Positions 53,394-62,255 of a stretch of 64,000 bases of DNA are shown in pieces. The stretch is from Deinococcus sp. KNUC1210 (GTDB lineage: Bacteria > Deinococcota > Deinococci > Deinococcales > Deinococcaceae): contig NZ_CP092189.1 of NCBI RefSeq assembly GCF_022344005.1, forward strand, positions 186,001 to 250,000, read 5' to 3'. The notes under the pieces are model-generated. The model did no database searches. It was not told where the DNA came from and saw nothing but the letters and a program-made list of their open reading frames with translations. Both the position numbers and the translations under genes were made by a program. Every line of letters begins with the position of its first letter. Positions within the stretch are counted from its first letter, which is position 1.

Positions 53394-55288
53394 TCAGACG
53401 GGTGCTGGCGCTGTTTCCTCGTCGGTGTACCCGCTCGCCTGTAGGCGGTACAGCGCGGCGTAGCGTCCGTCCAGCGCGACCAGTTCGGCATGCGACCCGC
53501 TCTCGGTGATGCGTCCACCGTCCAGCACCACGATCTGATCGGCGAGGCGAACCGTAGAAAAGCGGTGCGAGATGATGACGGTGATGCGTTCTCCGGCCTG
53601 GGCACGCAGCCGCGAAATGGTGTCGTATTCGGCGGTGGCGTCGAGGGCGGCGGTGGGTTCGTCGAAGACCAGCACCGAGGCGTGGCGGTAATACAGCCGC
53701 GCCAGTGCCAGCCGTTGCCACTGCCCGCCCGACAGCTGCCGCCCCCCACTGAACATCCGGCCCAGCATGGTGTCGTAGCCCCCGGCAGCGACGCGATGAA
53801 CTCGTCGGCTCCGGCCTGAGCACCGGCCCGAGCGACCTCGCTGCTCGTGCCTGCCGCCCCCTGGGTTTCCGGTGTTTGGGCGGCACTCAGCGCCACGTTT
53901 TCGCGTACGGTCATCTGGTACTGGCCGAAGTCCTGAAAGATGATGCTCATTTCCTGCTGCACGCTGCGGGCGCTGAACTGTGAGGCGTCCAGACCGTTGA
54001 GCAGGATGCGCCCGCCGCTCGGCTCGAACAGCCGCGTGAGCAGCTTGACGATGGTGGTCTTCCCCGCCCCGTTTTCGCCCACCAGCGCCAGCGCCTGCCC
54101 ACGCTGCACCGTAAAATTCACGCCCTTGAGCACGTCGCGGGTGGTCAGCGGGTAACGAAAACTCACGTCCTGAAACTCGATGGTCTCTATCGGTCCTTCC
54201 CAGGTACTTCCGGCGTCCAGATCGCGGGCGGGCAGCTCCAGAAATTCAAACAGGTTGCGGATGTACAGCAGATTCTGATAGATGCCGCTCACACCGGTCA
54301 GCAGGTTGGAGAATTGCCCCTGAACCTGCGAGATTCCCAGCGCGAACAGCGAGAAATCTCCCACCGTGATCTGCCCTTTCGCCGCCCGCGACAGCACGCT
54401 CAGGGTCGCCGCGCCCACCAGCACCGCCGACAGCAGAGACGCCCCCAGCGACCAGGCGTTGCGGCGCTGCACCAGCGGCACGAGCTGCGCGCGGAATTTG
54501 CGGTAATACTCCTGCCAGCGCCCGATCAGGTATGGCTCGAAGTGAAACAGGCGCACTTCCTTGACCAGTGAATCACTCGTCAGCACGCTGCCCAGATAAT
54601 TCTGGATACGGGCTTCCTCGGTGCGGCGGCGCAGCATACGGTAATTCTCGGCACCGAACCTGCTCTGGATGATGACGCCGGGGATACTCGCCACCATGAC
54701 GAGCGGCAGCACCAGCGGCCCCAGCCGGGCCATGAGTGCGCCGATGGAGATGAGTGTGATGACCGCCTGTACCAGCGCGATCAGCTGCGTCAGGACCCCC
54801 AGCGGGCGTACTCCCACCTCGCGGTAGGCGTTCTGGAGGGCGTCATAGGTTTCGGCGTCCTCGAACTTCTCGACTTCCAGATTCACGGCCTTGTTCAAAA
54901 TCTGCACCGTGATGGTGTATTGCAGACTGTCGCCCAGCAGTTCGCGGGAGGTGTTCTGGAAGCTGCCCAGCACCGATCCCAGCGCCCCGACTCCCACCTG
55001 AAGCGCGAGCAGCGTGACCAGATGTGTGTAGCCACCCGCCGCCGCGAGCTGCCCGGTGGTCGCCAGTCCCACCGCGTCGATCAGGAGTTTGGTGGCCCAC
55101 AGCGTCGCCGCCGGCAGAAAAGCGCTGAGCAGGCTGAGGGCCAGCAGCGCGGAGGTATGGCCGGGGCTGCTGCGCCACACCAGCCGCAGCGTGGCCCGCA
55201 GATCTCGGAGTTGGGTGGCAAAGCCGGGCGACGTGGCGGCCTCGCCAGGAGGTCTGGCAGAGCGCGGGGAAGGAGGTGCCTGCATCAT
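53394..55288 (-). pseudogene. ABC exporter (fused permease-ATPase), frameshifted in the ATPase
   Basis: From ATG 55288 (or 55285) the first ~500 residues encode six membrane helices and the start of the ATPase: Walker A VGENGAGKTTIVKLL and Q-loop MSIIFQDFGQYQ. At the C5 run 53779-53783 the frame SLPG is lost; the rest (MLGRMFSGG, signature LSGGQWQRLALARL, Walker B VLVFDEPTAALD, switch ISHRFSTVR) continues one base out of phase to 53394. One added C (G on the coding strand) restores a normal exporter of about 630 residues. A tandem TGTACA site lies in its promoter region. The substrate is unknown. Confidence 0.88.
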
Positions 55289-55345
55289 CAGGTGCAGTGT
55301 GGCGTATCAGAGTGCGCTCATTTGGAAGCTGATGCAGACAGGTTG

Positions 55346-55372
55346 TGTACATGTTAGTTTACGCGTGTACAA
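55346..55372 (-). promoter_or_regulatory. Promoter of the ABC exporter with paired TGTACA palindromes
   Basis: Two TGTACA palindromes (55346-55351 and 55366-55371) lie 20 bases apart. They overlap a minus-strand promoter TTGTAC-17-TACACA, whose -35 is the complement of 55367-55372. A regulator at these sites would cover both promoter hexamers. Confidence 0.45.
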
Positions 55373-55473
55373 ATTTACGAAAAATGTGTCTACCGGTTAT
55401 GCTTCGGTCCAGCTCAGAAAAGCCGGATGTTCGGCAGCATCGACCCTGACCATTGCCGCTCGGGCATCGAAAA

Positions 55474-55503
55474 CTGGGCAAGGCGACGATCAACCTTGCC
55501 CAG
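55474..55503 (-). terminator. Terminator of the quinone oxidoreductase gene
   Basis: Perfect 10-bp stem CTGGGCAAGG (55474-55483) against 55494-55503, followed on the minus strand by TTTTCGATG. It lies about 70 bases past the stop codon. Confidence 0.65.
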
Positions 55504-55575
55504 CCCGGTTAGCCTGCCGCTCCGTGTGGATGCTGTCGGAAGGACTGCTCAAAACCTGCAATCAGGAATGCACCC

Positions 55576-56499
55576 TCACGCCCCGCCGGGCACCAGGACG
55601 ATCTTGCCGAGCGTGTGACGGTCTTCCAGATCACGGTAGGCCTCCTGTACCTGATCGAGCGGGTAGACGCGGGCCACCGGCACTTCCAGCTGCCCGTCTG
55701 CAATCAGAGCGGCCAGCTCCGCCAGCACGTCTGCGCGGTCTGCCGCTGCGTTGCCCTCGGACTTGACGCCGTACTGTTTGACGGCACCGAAATCGATGAT
55801 GGTGTTGATGCGCTGCGGTGAAACGCCCAGTTCCACAGCCAGTTGCACATACCCCTGGCCGTAGGTGTCTATGAAGGCGTCCACCGGACCGGCAGCCTGC
55901 AGGCGCTCGCGGAGACCGTCTCCGTAGGGCACCGGTTCTACGCCGTGGGCCGTGAGCCACTCTGACCGCTCCGGGCTGGCGATCCCCAGCACCCGCGCTC
56001 CACGGAGTCGGGCAAGCTGGACCGCGATCGTTCCCACGCCGCCGCTGGCACCCGAAACCGCCACGATGTCGCCCTGCTTCACGTCCACAGCGTTTACAGC
56101 GGCGTAGGCCGTGGTCCCGGCCACGAACAGCGCACCCGCGACTTCCCACGGAACGTTCGCCGGTTTGGGTGTCACCTGCTCCTGCGGCACCACCACGAAA
56201 TCGGCCTGACTGGCGCGCTCGTGGGTAAACCCGATGACCTCCGCTCCCGGCTGCGTGCTCTCTACGCCCTCGCCCACCGCCTCGATGACGCCAGCAAAGT
56301 CACTGCCCTGGCCGGAAGGAAAACTGGACGGCCAGGTATCCTTGAACACGCCTTTGCGGATCGAGGCTTCACCAGGATTGATTCCGGCGGCTTTGACGCG
56401 CACCAGCACCTGACCCGCCGCAGGAACAGGCTGCGGCACCTCTTCGGTCTTCAGAACTTCGGGACCGCCATACTCGTGAAGTCGGACTGCTCTGGGCAT
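55576..56499 (-). CDS. NADP-dependent quinone oxidoreductase-like (zinc-free MDR) protein
   Basis: 307 residues from ATG 56499, chosen for AGGAGG six to seven bases upstream. It begins MPRAVRLHEYGGPEVLKTEE, as medium-chain quinone oxidoreductases do. Other marks are GQGSDFAGVIEAVGEGV, ALFVAGTTAYAAVNAVDVKQ and the nucleotide loop VSGASGGVGTIAVQLARLRG. Structural-zinc cysteines are absent. It reduces quinones or enones with NADPH. It follows an AraC regulator gene by about 90 bases on the same strand, so that regulator is its likely controller. Confidence 0.9.
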   Translation of the reverse strand: MPRAVRLHEYGGPEVLKTEEVPQPVPAAGQVLVRVKAAGINPGEASIRKGVFKDTWPSSFPSGQGSDFAGVIEAVGEGVESTQPGAEVIGFTHERASQADFVVVPQEQVTPKPANVPWEVAGALFVAGTTAYAAVNAVDVKQGDIVAVSGASGGVGTIAVQLARLRGARVLGIASPERSEWLTAHGVEPVPYGDGLRERLQAAGPVDAFIDTYGQGYVQLAVELGVSPQRINTIIDFGAVKQYGVKSEGNAAADRADVLAELAALIADGQLEVPVARVYPLDQVQEAYRDLEDRHTLGKIVLVPGGA

Positions 56500-56586
56500 A
56501 ACAAACCTCCTGAAAAGGTCTCCGGGTGAATGGACCGGAGTTGATTCCTGCCCTGACTCTAGAGCGCTCACCTGGCAGCCGGAAGA

Positions 56587-57531
56587 TCAATTTCCGCTCG
56601 AAACTGTTGAATTTCCGCGCCCCTGCTGCCGAAGTTGCCGGGGTGTCTGGCCGGTATGAACCCGGACCCACCGGCTGAACTGCGAGGCCGAGGCGAAGTT
56701 CAGCGTGGCGGCCACCTGCTCGACCGGCTGATCGGTGAGAGCGAGCCGCCGCCGGGCCTCGGTGAGCAGCTGTTCCTGCAACCAGCCGCTGGGCGTCTGC
56801 CCGGTCACCCGCCGCACTGCACGCGTCAGATGGTCAGGCGTGACGTGCAGCAGCTCGGCGTACTCAGCGACGGGCAGCCGTTCGAGAATGCGCTGCCCGG
56901 CATGCAGCCGGAACAGTCGTGATAGACGCAGATCGGTACCGGGAGCAGGTTGGGGCGGCTCCTGCGCCGGCGAAAGTGTCGCTGCCTCGGCCAGAATGAC
57001 GTGCAGATAAGCGAGCAGCACGCTCTCGTGTTGCCGGGGCAGCACCCGCCAGGACCCGCTGCTGTGGGGCTCGCTGAGCTCCCTGTACCGCTGTCTGCAC
57101 AGAGCAAACAGGCGGTCGAGTACATCGGCATGCTCGGCTGCGGCCACGACAGTGGTGCCCTCGGGCCGGAAGAGCGGCAGGTCGTGGAGGAGCTGCACGT
57201 CCAGCAGACCGCCCTGAGAGCGGCCCACCGTGAAAATGTCGGCCTCGAAGCCGAGCAGCGTCGCCTGGGTCGCGTCATCGGCGGTGCTCCAGCGGTAGAC
57301 CTGTCCCGGCGACAGGCAGATGAGCGAGGAAGGTTGTACCTCGAAGTACTCGCCGTCGCACACGAGGGTGGCCTGCCCACCGTGCAGCCACAGCAGGGCG
57401 TGAAACCCGCAGCGCCACACCCGGTCCAGTTCGCTCTGCCGGATGCTGTAGGACGCGACAAACAACCGCGCTCCGCCGCGCAGCACTGTCTTGGGAATGA
57501 GGCCTGTTGCGGAAGCCTGTGGACGCGACAT
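56587..57531 (-). CDS. AraC family transcriptional regulator
   Basis: 314 residues from ATG 57531 (an alternative ATG lies at 57549). The N-terminal cupin-like sensor region reads LLWLHGGQATLVCDGEYFEV and LICLSPGQVYRWSTADDATQ. The C-terminal AraC domain has two helix-turn-helices: LHVTPDHLTRAVRRVTGQTP, LLTEARRRLALTDQPVEQVA and FASASQFSRWVRVHTGQTPR. It lies upstream of the quinone oxidoreductase gene on the same strand. The ligand is unknown. Confidence 0.92.
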   Translation of the reverse strand: MSRPQASATGLIPKTVLRGGARLFVASYSIRQSELDRVWRCGFHALLWLHGGQATLVCDGEYFEVQPSSLICLSPGQVYRWSTADDATQATLLGFEADIFTVGRSQGGLLDVQLLHDLPLFRPEGTTVVAAAEHADVLDRLFALCRQRYRELSEPHSSGSWRVLPRQHESVLLAYLHVILAEAATLSPAQEPPQPAPGTDLRLSRLFRLHAGQRILERLPVAEYAELLHVTPDHLTRAVRRVTGQTPSGWLQEQLLTEARRRLALTDQPVEQVAATLNFASASQFSRWVRVHTGQTPRQLRQQGRGNSTVSSGN

Positions 57532-57630
57532 CGGGTCCAGTCTGCCCACAGCTGGAAGGGTTGTCTAGAGGCAGACCCGGCGGAGGCGACGATTCTGCTC
57601 GTCGGGAAGGAGGTCTGGAGAAAAGGAAGA

Positions 57631-57653
57631 GGATGCCGTGCTGGACGGCATCC
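57631..57653 (-). terminator. Terminator of the peptide-transporter operon
   Basis: GGATGCCG / CGGCATCC (57631-57638, 57646-57653) with a seven-base loop, flanked by GAAAAGG/CCTTTTC which extends the pairing. It lies 16 bases beyond the binding-protein stop. Confidence 0.8.
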
Positions 57654-57668
57654 CCTTTTCCTACCGGA

Positions 57669-59204
57669 CTACTTCAGCCAGGTCGTCCGCAGGCCCAGAT
57701 AACTGGTGTTCGGAAAGTGCGAATATCCCTGTACGCGCTTGGTGGTCGCCTCGTACTGCGTGCTGGAGTACAGGAAGACCATCGGGCTCAGGTTGACCAG
57801 TCGTTTCTGAACCTGGGTGTAGATGACCTTGCGGGCATTGGGATCGCTGATGGTGCGGCCTCTGTCGAGCAGCTTATCGAGCGTCGCATCCTTGAAATTG
57901 GTGAGGTTGCCGCCCGAATCCGAGGCGAACGGCGTGTACAGGTAGTCGTCCGGGTCGCCCTGTCCGCTCTCGCCCAGGATGGTCGCCATGTAGTTCTTCT
58001 TCAGCACGTCGGGCAGGTACACGCTCCATTCCAGCGCGGTGATGTTGACCTTGATGCCCAGCGGCGCGAGCTGTGCCTGAATGATCTCGGCGGGCGTTCT
58101 CAGGAAGTCGTAGGTGCTCGTGACTTTCAGTTCCAGCGTGAAGCCGTTCGGATAGCCTGCCTGTGCCAGCAGCGCCTTCGCCTTCGTCAGATCGGGCTTG
58201 CCGTACGTGGCGTCGGGCGCGGCGTAGTAGCTGCCGTTTGGCAGGGTGGTGCCGCGTGCGGGCAGGCCCCCGGTTCCCAGCAGCGCCACGTCCACGATTT
58301 CCTGATTGTTGATGGCGTAGGCGATGGCGCGGCGCACACGCGGATCGTCGAGGGGCTTTTGCGCCACGTTGAAGAACAGGGCGCGGTAATTGGCGCTCGG
58401 CCCACCCGCCACCGTCACCTGTGCATTGCCCTGCAGAGATTTGATGTCGGTGGCAGGCACGTACTCGATCCAGTCCACTGTCCCGGTTCGCAGCGCCGTC
58501 ACGCGGGCGGTGGCGTCGGGCAGATAGCTGAAGGTGATGCCGTCGAGATACGGCAGCTTGTTGCCCTTGGCGTCGCGGCCCCAGTAGTTCGGGTTCTTCT
58601 TCAGCACCATGCGCGTCTGCGGCACATATTCCACGAAGGTAAACGGTCCCGTTCCGACAGGCTTGGTATTGAGCGTGGCGGCGGCCTCTTTGGGCACGAT
58701 CACGTTCAGGCTGAAGGCCAGCTTGCTGAGCAGCGGGGAAAACGGCTTGCTCAGCGTCATGACCACCGTGGACTTGTCGGGCGCAGCGATGCTCTTGACG
58801 AGTTCAAAATCTCCGCTGCGGGGCGACTTGGTGGCCGGGTCCTTGATGCGGTTTATCGAGAACACCACGTCGCTGGCCTCCAGCGAGCGCCCGTTATGAA
58901 ACTTGACGCCGCTGCGAAGTTTGAAGGTCCAGGTCAGGTTGTCCTTGCTGGTCGTCCAGCTCGTAGCCAGCGAGGGCACGATCTTCCCGGCGCTGTCGAA
59001 GGCAACGAGCGTGTCGTAGACGTTTTCGAGCTGATTCCGGGTCGAAGTGGCGTCGGTGACGTGGGGGTCGAGGCCCACCGGATCGGCCTGCATTCCGGCC
59101 CGCAGAATGCCGCCAGCCGTCTGAGCACTGGCGGGGGCAGCGACCATCAGACCGAACGAGAGAGCGACGAGAACGGGGGCCAGCAGCTTGCGTGAATGGT
59201 TCAT
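57669..59204 (-). CDS. ABC transporter substrate-binding protein, oligopeptide/dipeptide type (SBP_bac_5)
   Basis: 511 residues with a Sec signal (LVALSFGLMVAAPASAQ). Family-5 features are ILRAGMQADPVGLDPHVTDA, LATSWTTSKDNLTWTFKLRS with GVKFHNG, and DDPRVRRAIAYAINNQEIVD. It is the last gene of an operon reading XRE-cupin regulator, cupin, two permeases and this binding protein. Ligands of this family include peptides, nickel and glutathione-like compounds. The associated XRE-cupin regulator suggests an amino-acid- or amine-derived ligand, but that is inference. Confidence 0.92.
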   Translation of the reverse strand: MNHSRKLLAPVLVALSFGLMVAAPASAQTAGGILRAGMQADPVGLDPHVTDATSTRNQLENVYDTLVAFDSAGKIVPSLATSWTTSKDNLTWTFKLRSGVKFHNGRSLEASDVVFSINRIKDPATKSPRSGDFELVKSIAAPDKSTVVMTLSKPFSPLLSKLAFSLNVIVPKEAAATLNTKPVGTGPFTFVEYVPQTRMVLKKNPNYWGRDAKGNKLPYLDGITFSYLPDATARVTALRTGTVDWIEYVPATDIKSLQGNAQVTVAGGPSANYRALFFNVAQKPLDDPRVRRAIAYAINNQEIVDVALLGTGGLPARGTTLPNGSYYAAPDATYGKPDLTKAKALLAQAGYPNGFTLELKVTSTYDFLRTPAEIIQAQLAPLGIKVNITALEWSVYLPDVLKKNYMATILGESGQGDPDDYLYTPFASDSGGNLTNFKDATLDKLLDRGRTISDPNARKVIYTQVQKRLVNLSPMVFLYSSTQYEATTKRVQGYSHFPNTSYLGLRTTWLK

Positions 59205-59256
59205 AGCAGCTCCTTGAAACGCCCGGTGTGGGCGGTGAAACCGGAAGTGATGAGCA

Positions 59257-60123
59257 TCAGCGGTTCAGACGTGGATCGAGTGCGTCGCGCAGAGCGTCGC
59301 CCAGCAGATTGAAACCCAGCACCGTGACCATGATGGCCAGACCCGGCGCGATCGAAATCCAGGGATTGGTCTCCAGAAACGGGCGGCCATCGGCGATCAT
59401 CTGGCCCCAGGCAGGCGCGGGCGGCTGGGTGCCCAGGCCCAGAAAACTGAGGGCCGCTTCCGCGAGAATGGCGTAGGCGAGGCGCAGCGTGATCTCGATC
59501 AGAACGGGGCCAGCGGCATTGGGCAGCACGTGTCGCCACAGCAGCCGGGCGTCGGTGGCTCCGAGCGCGGTGCTGGCCTCGACGTACATGGTGTCGCGTG
59601 TTCGCAGGACGGCAGCCCGCATCACCCGCGTGAAGGGCGCGGCGTAGGCGACCGCGATGGCGAGCGTCAGATTCCAGAATCCGCCCCCCAGGAAGGCCAG
59701 CAGCGCGATGGCGAGCAGAATGGCAGGGAAGGCCAGAAAGATATCGGTGACGCGCATGATCAGCGTATCCACCCAGCGCAGGTAAAACCCTGCCAGCGCT
59801 CCGAACGTCCCACCAACCAGCAGGGCCAGCGCGATGCTGATGCTGCTGACCGACAGGCTGATGCGGCTGCCGAAGATCACGCGGGACAGCAGGTCGCGGC
59901 CATACAGATCGGTGCCCAGCAGGTGCCTGGCGCTCGGTCCCTGCATGCGGTCGACGGGCATATACGCCACCGGATCGTAGGGAGCGACGTGCGGAGCCAG
60001 CAGCGAACAGGCCACGATGACGACGAGCAGCACGAGTCCGATCACGCCGCTGGGCGTTCGCAGAAAGATGCGGAGTGCCCGGCGTGCGGGCGACTGCACC
60101 GGGGTCAGCACACCCGCCGTCAT
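59257..60123 (-). CDS. ABC transporter permease, DppC/OppC type
   Basis: 288 residues with about six membrane helices. Family marks: LAPYDP-type segment (LLAPHVAPYDPVAYMP), HLLGTDLYGRDLLSRVIFG, and the EAA loop ASTALGATDARLLWRHVLPN. It pairs with the DppB-type permease encoded ten bases upstream to form the membrane channel. No DppD/DppF ATPase genes are in the operon, so the ATPases must come from elsewhere. Confidence 0.95.
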   Translation of the reverse strand: MTAGVLTPVQSPARRALRIFLRTPSGVIGLVLLVVIVACSLLAPHVAPYDPVAYMPVDRMQGPSARHLLGTDLYGRDLLSRVIFGSRISLSVSSISIALALLVGGTFGALAGFYLRWVDTLIMRVTDIFLAFPAILLAIALLAFLGGGFWNLTLAIAVAYAAPFTRVMRAAVLRTRDTMYVEASTALGATDARLLWRHVLPNAAGPVLIEITLRLAYAILAEAALSFLGLGTQPPAPAWGQMIADGRPFLETNPWISIAPGLAIMVTVLGFNLLGDALRDALDPRLNR

Positions 60124-60133
60124 GCCCGCACCC

Positions 60134-61087
60134 TCACGAGTAGACCACCCGGCGGTCGATCAGGCCGTACAGCACGTCCACGATCACATTGACCAGCACG
60201 AAACTCACGGCGATCCACAGAACCGCGCCCTGCACCACCGGGTAATCGCGCAGGTTGATGCCCTCCAGTGCGTAGCGCCCCACCCCCGGCAACCCGAACA
60301 GTTGCTCGATGATGACGGCCCCGCCCAGCAGGTTGCCCACCTGAAGCCCCACCACCGTGATGACCGGAATCAGGGCGTTTCTGAGCGCGTGGCGGTATAC
60401 CACGGTGCGCTGCGGCAGGCCTTTGGCGCGGGCCGTTCGCACATAGTCCTGCGAGAGCACGTCGAGCAGGCTGGCCCGCACGATCCGTGTAACGGCGGCA
60501 GCCAGCCCCAGGCTGAGCGCCAGCGACGGCAGGAACACCGATCTGAGATTCTCCCAGAGCGACTCGTTCATGGGAACGAAACCGTTGGGCGGAAACCAGC
60601 GCAGTTTCAGGCTGAACAGCAGGATCAGCAGGATGGCGAGCCAGAATTCCGGAGCTGCCAGCCCGATCAGCACGAAGCTGCTCGAAGCCAGATCGGCAGC
60701 GCGGCCCCGGTTCAGTGCCGCCGTCACGCCCAGCGGCAACCCGATCAGCACCGCCAGGATCAGCGCGCCCACCGACAGTTCCAGCGTGACCGGGAAGCGC
60801 ATCAGCAGATCGCCGAAGACCGAGCGGTCGGTGCGCAGACTGATGCCCAGATCGCCGTGCAGCAGGGCGGCGAACCAGTGCCCGAACTGTATCCAGAGCG
60901 GCTGATCCAGCCCGAACAGTCGGCGCATCTCGGCCTGCTGCGCCTGACTGACGTTGCCTTCCAGTCCGATCAGGTTGGTCACGATGTCGCCCGGCACCAG
61001 CCGGATGAGTGCAAACACGATCACGCTGACCCCGAAGGCCGCGAGCAGGGCCAGCGCGATCCGCCGCGCCAGCCAGCCCAGACTCAC
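60134..61087 (-). CDS. ABC transporter permease, DppB/OppB type
   Basis: 317 residues from GTG 61087 with GGAGG upstream. Family marks are the N-terminal FALIRLVPGDIV, FGLDQPLWIQFGHWFAALLH with GDLGISL, and the EAA loop VRTARAKGLPQRTVVYRHAL. Six membrane helices are evident. It starts 25 bases after the small cupin gene, in one operon with it and the second permease. Confidence 0.95.
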   Translation of the reverse strand: MSLGWLARRIALALLAAFGVSVIVFALIRLVPGDIVTNLIGLEGNVSQAQQAEMRRLFGLDQPLWIQFGHWFAALLHGDLGISLRTDRSVFGDLLMRFPVTLELSVGALILAVLIGLPLGVTAALNRGRAADLASSSFVLIGLAAPEFWLAILLILLFSLKLRWFPPNGFVPMNESLWENLRSVFLPSLALSLGLAAAVTRIVRASLLDVLSQDYVRTARAKGLPQRTVVYRHALRNALIPVITVVGLQVGNLLGGAVIIEQLFGLPGVGRYALEGINLRDYPVVQGAVLWIAVSFVLVNVIVDVLYGLIDRRVVYS

Positions 61088-61112
61088 CGGCCTTCCTCCA
61101 CGGCGAGCAGCC

Positions 61113-61391
61113 TCACTGCGGCTCCAGGAGGACGTAGCTCAGGCTCACGTCCTCCAGCACCTCGGCGCTGTGGCGCTCGCCTGCGGGAATCAGCGTCACG
61201 TCTCCGGCACGCAGCAGATATTCCTGCCCGCCGCTGACCGCCTTCAGCACGCCGCTGTGAATAAACGAGATTTCGTTCTGGCTGTGCTGGGTTTCGGGCA
61301 ACACCGTTCCCGCCGCGAAATGCAGCAGCCCCACGCTGGACGGAACGGTGCTGAACTGACGGGCATCCTGATGAACGCTCAGTTTTTCCAT
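61113..61391 (-). CDS. Small cupin-domain protein
   Basis: 92 residues from ATG 61391 with AGGAG five bases upstream. It is a single cupin barrel: LPETQHSQNEISFIHSGVLK (motif 1) and GDVTLIPAGERHSAEVLED (motif 2), with His/Glu metal-site positions in QHSQNE and GERH. Stand-alone cupins of this size may bind a ligand or act as isomerases or dioxygenases. Its place between an XRE-cupin regulator and permease genes suggests a role in metabolising or sensing the transported compound. Confidence 0.85.
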   Translation of the reverse strand: MEKLSVHQDARQFSTVPSSVGLLHFAAGTVLPETQHSQNEISFIHSGVLKAVSGGQEYLLRAGDVTLIPAGERHSAEVLEDVSLSYVLLEPQ

Positions 61392-61434
61392 AAGGCTCCT
61401 GTATTGGAACAGTGTTCGGCGGCGCGTGCCCGTC

Positions 61435-62070
61435 TCAGAAGAGCTTGGGCGTGCCGACCCACAGCAGCCGCGCCTCGGTGTCGCCGGGATTGCCCCAGGC
61501 ATGCGGCGTGGTGCTGGGGTGCTGGGCGCTGTCACCCTCGTTCAGCTCGAAGACCTCGTCTCCGACCCGCAGCGTGAATGTTCCGCTCAGCACGTACACG
61601 AATTCCTCGCCCAGATGCGAGGTGGTCTCAGACGAGAAGTGCGGCGCGACATTGATCAGCAGCGGTTCCATCTGACGGTTCGGACCGTTGCCTGCCAGAC
61701 TTTTCAGGCGGTAGGGCAGTTCATGAACGTGCAGGTAATCGCCCCGCCCACTGCGGCAGACCACCGTTTCATGAACGTCTTCCGGCACGAAGAAATTGAG
61801 GCTGACGCCAAGAGCGCGGGCGATGCTGGCGAGCGCGGTCACAGTGGGATTGGCCTGATTGCGTTCGACCTGCGACAGATACGGAACAGACAGTCGGCAC
61901 TGTTCACTGACGGCTTTGAGGGTCAGGCCCAGTTGACGGCGGCGGCTACGAATTCGGCTTCCGAGTTGCAGGGCATCCCTCCAGGGCGCTGTCCAGATGA
62001 CGGCTTTCCAGGGACGACGGACTTCGGGCTGTTTGGTAATTCTTGGTAATTCAGGCTGCATGTGGGCCAC
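61435..62070 (-). CDS. XRE family regulator with C-terminal cupin domain
   Basis: 211 residues from GTG 62070, supported by CGGAAG four bases upstream; ATG 62061 is an alternative. The helix-turn-helix (about 36-92) reads RRRQLGLTLKAVSEQCRLSV with PYLSQVERNQANPTVTAL. The cupin domain (about 140-208) has HLGEEFVYVLSGTFTLRVGD and GDSAQHPSTTPHAWGNPGD. Such regulators (PuuR-like layout) respond to small metabolites. A TTGACA-17-TAGGCT promoter with an overlapping TTTGA-N4-TCAAA palindrome lies upstream, consistent with autoregulation of the whole transporter operon. Confidence 0.93.
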   Translation of the reverse strand: MAHMQPELPRITKQPEVRRPWKAVIWTAPWRDALQLGSRIRSRRRQLGLTLKAVSEQCRLSVPYLSQVERNQANPTVTALASIARALGVSLNFFVPEDVHETVVCRSGRGDYLHVHELPYRLKSLAGNGPNRQMEPLLINVAPHFSSETTSHLGEEFVYVLSGTFTLRVGDEVFELNEGDSAQHPSTTPHAWGNPGDTEARLLWVGTPKLF

Positions 62071-62103
62071 ACCGCTTCCGGCAGGCCTGAGAAGAATGTG
62101 GAC

Positions 62104-62133
62104 AGCCTAGTTAAAAAAGTTTGAAATGTCAAA
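62104..62133 (-). promoter_or_regulatory. Promoter and operator of the XRE-cupin/transporter operon
   Basis: On the minus strand TTGACA (complement of 62127-62132), a 17-base spacer and TAGGCT (complement of 62104-62109) form a near-ideal promoter. TTTGA-N4-TCAAA (62120-62133) is a perfect inverted repeat overlapping the -35 box. Confidence 0.75.
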
Positions 62134-62255
62134 AAAATTCTGATGCGCGTTCAATGATTCTTCCCGGTGTGGTGCGGGCATTTCTAAAGCTTGTGCCCCG
62201 AATCAACCGGGCATGTTCGTACCTCCGCGCCCTCAGCAGGCTCTACGCTGACCCA

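Noticed and set aside
57507..59195. 562-codon plus-strand open frame antisense to the peptide-binding protein
   Set aside because: Composition and lack of motifs mark it as a shadow; the minus strand encodes a complete signal-peptide-bearing binding protein.
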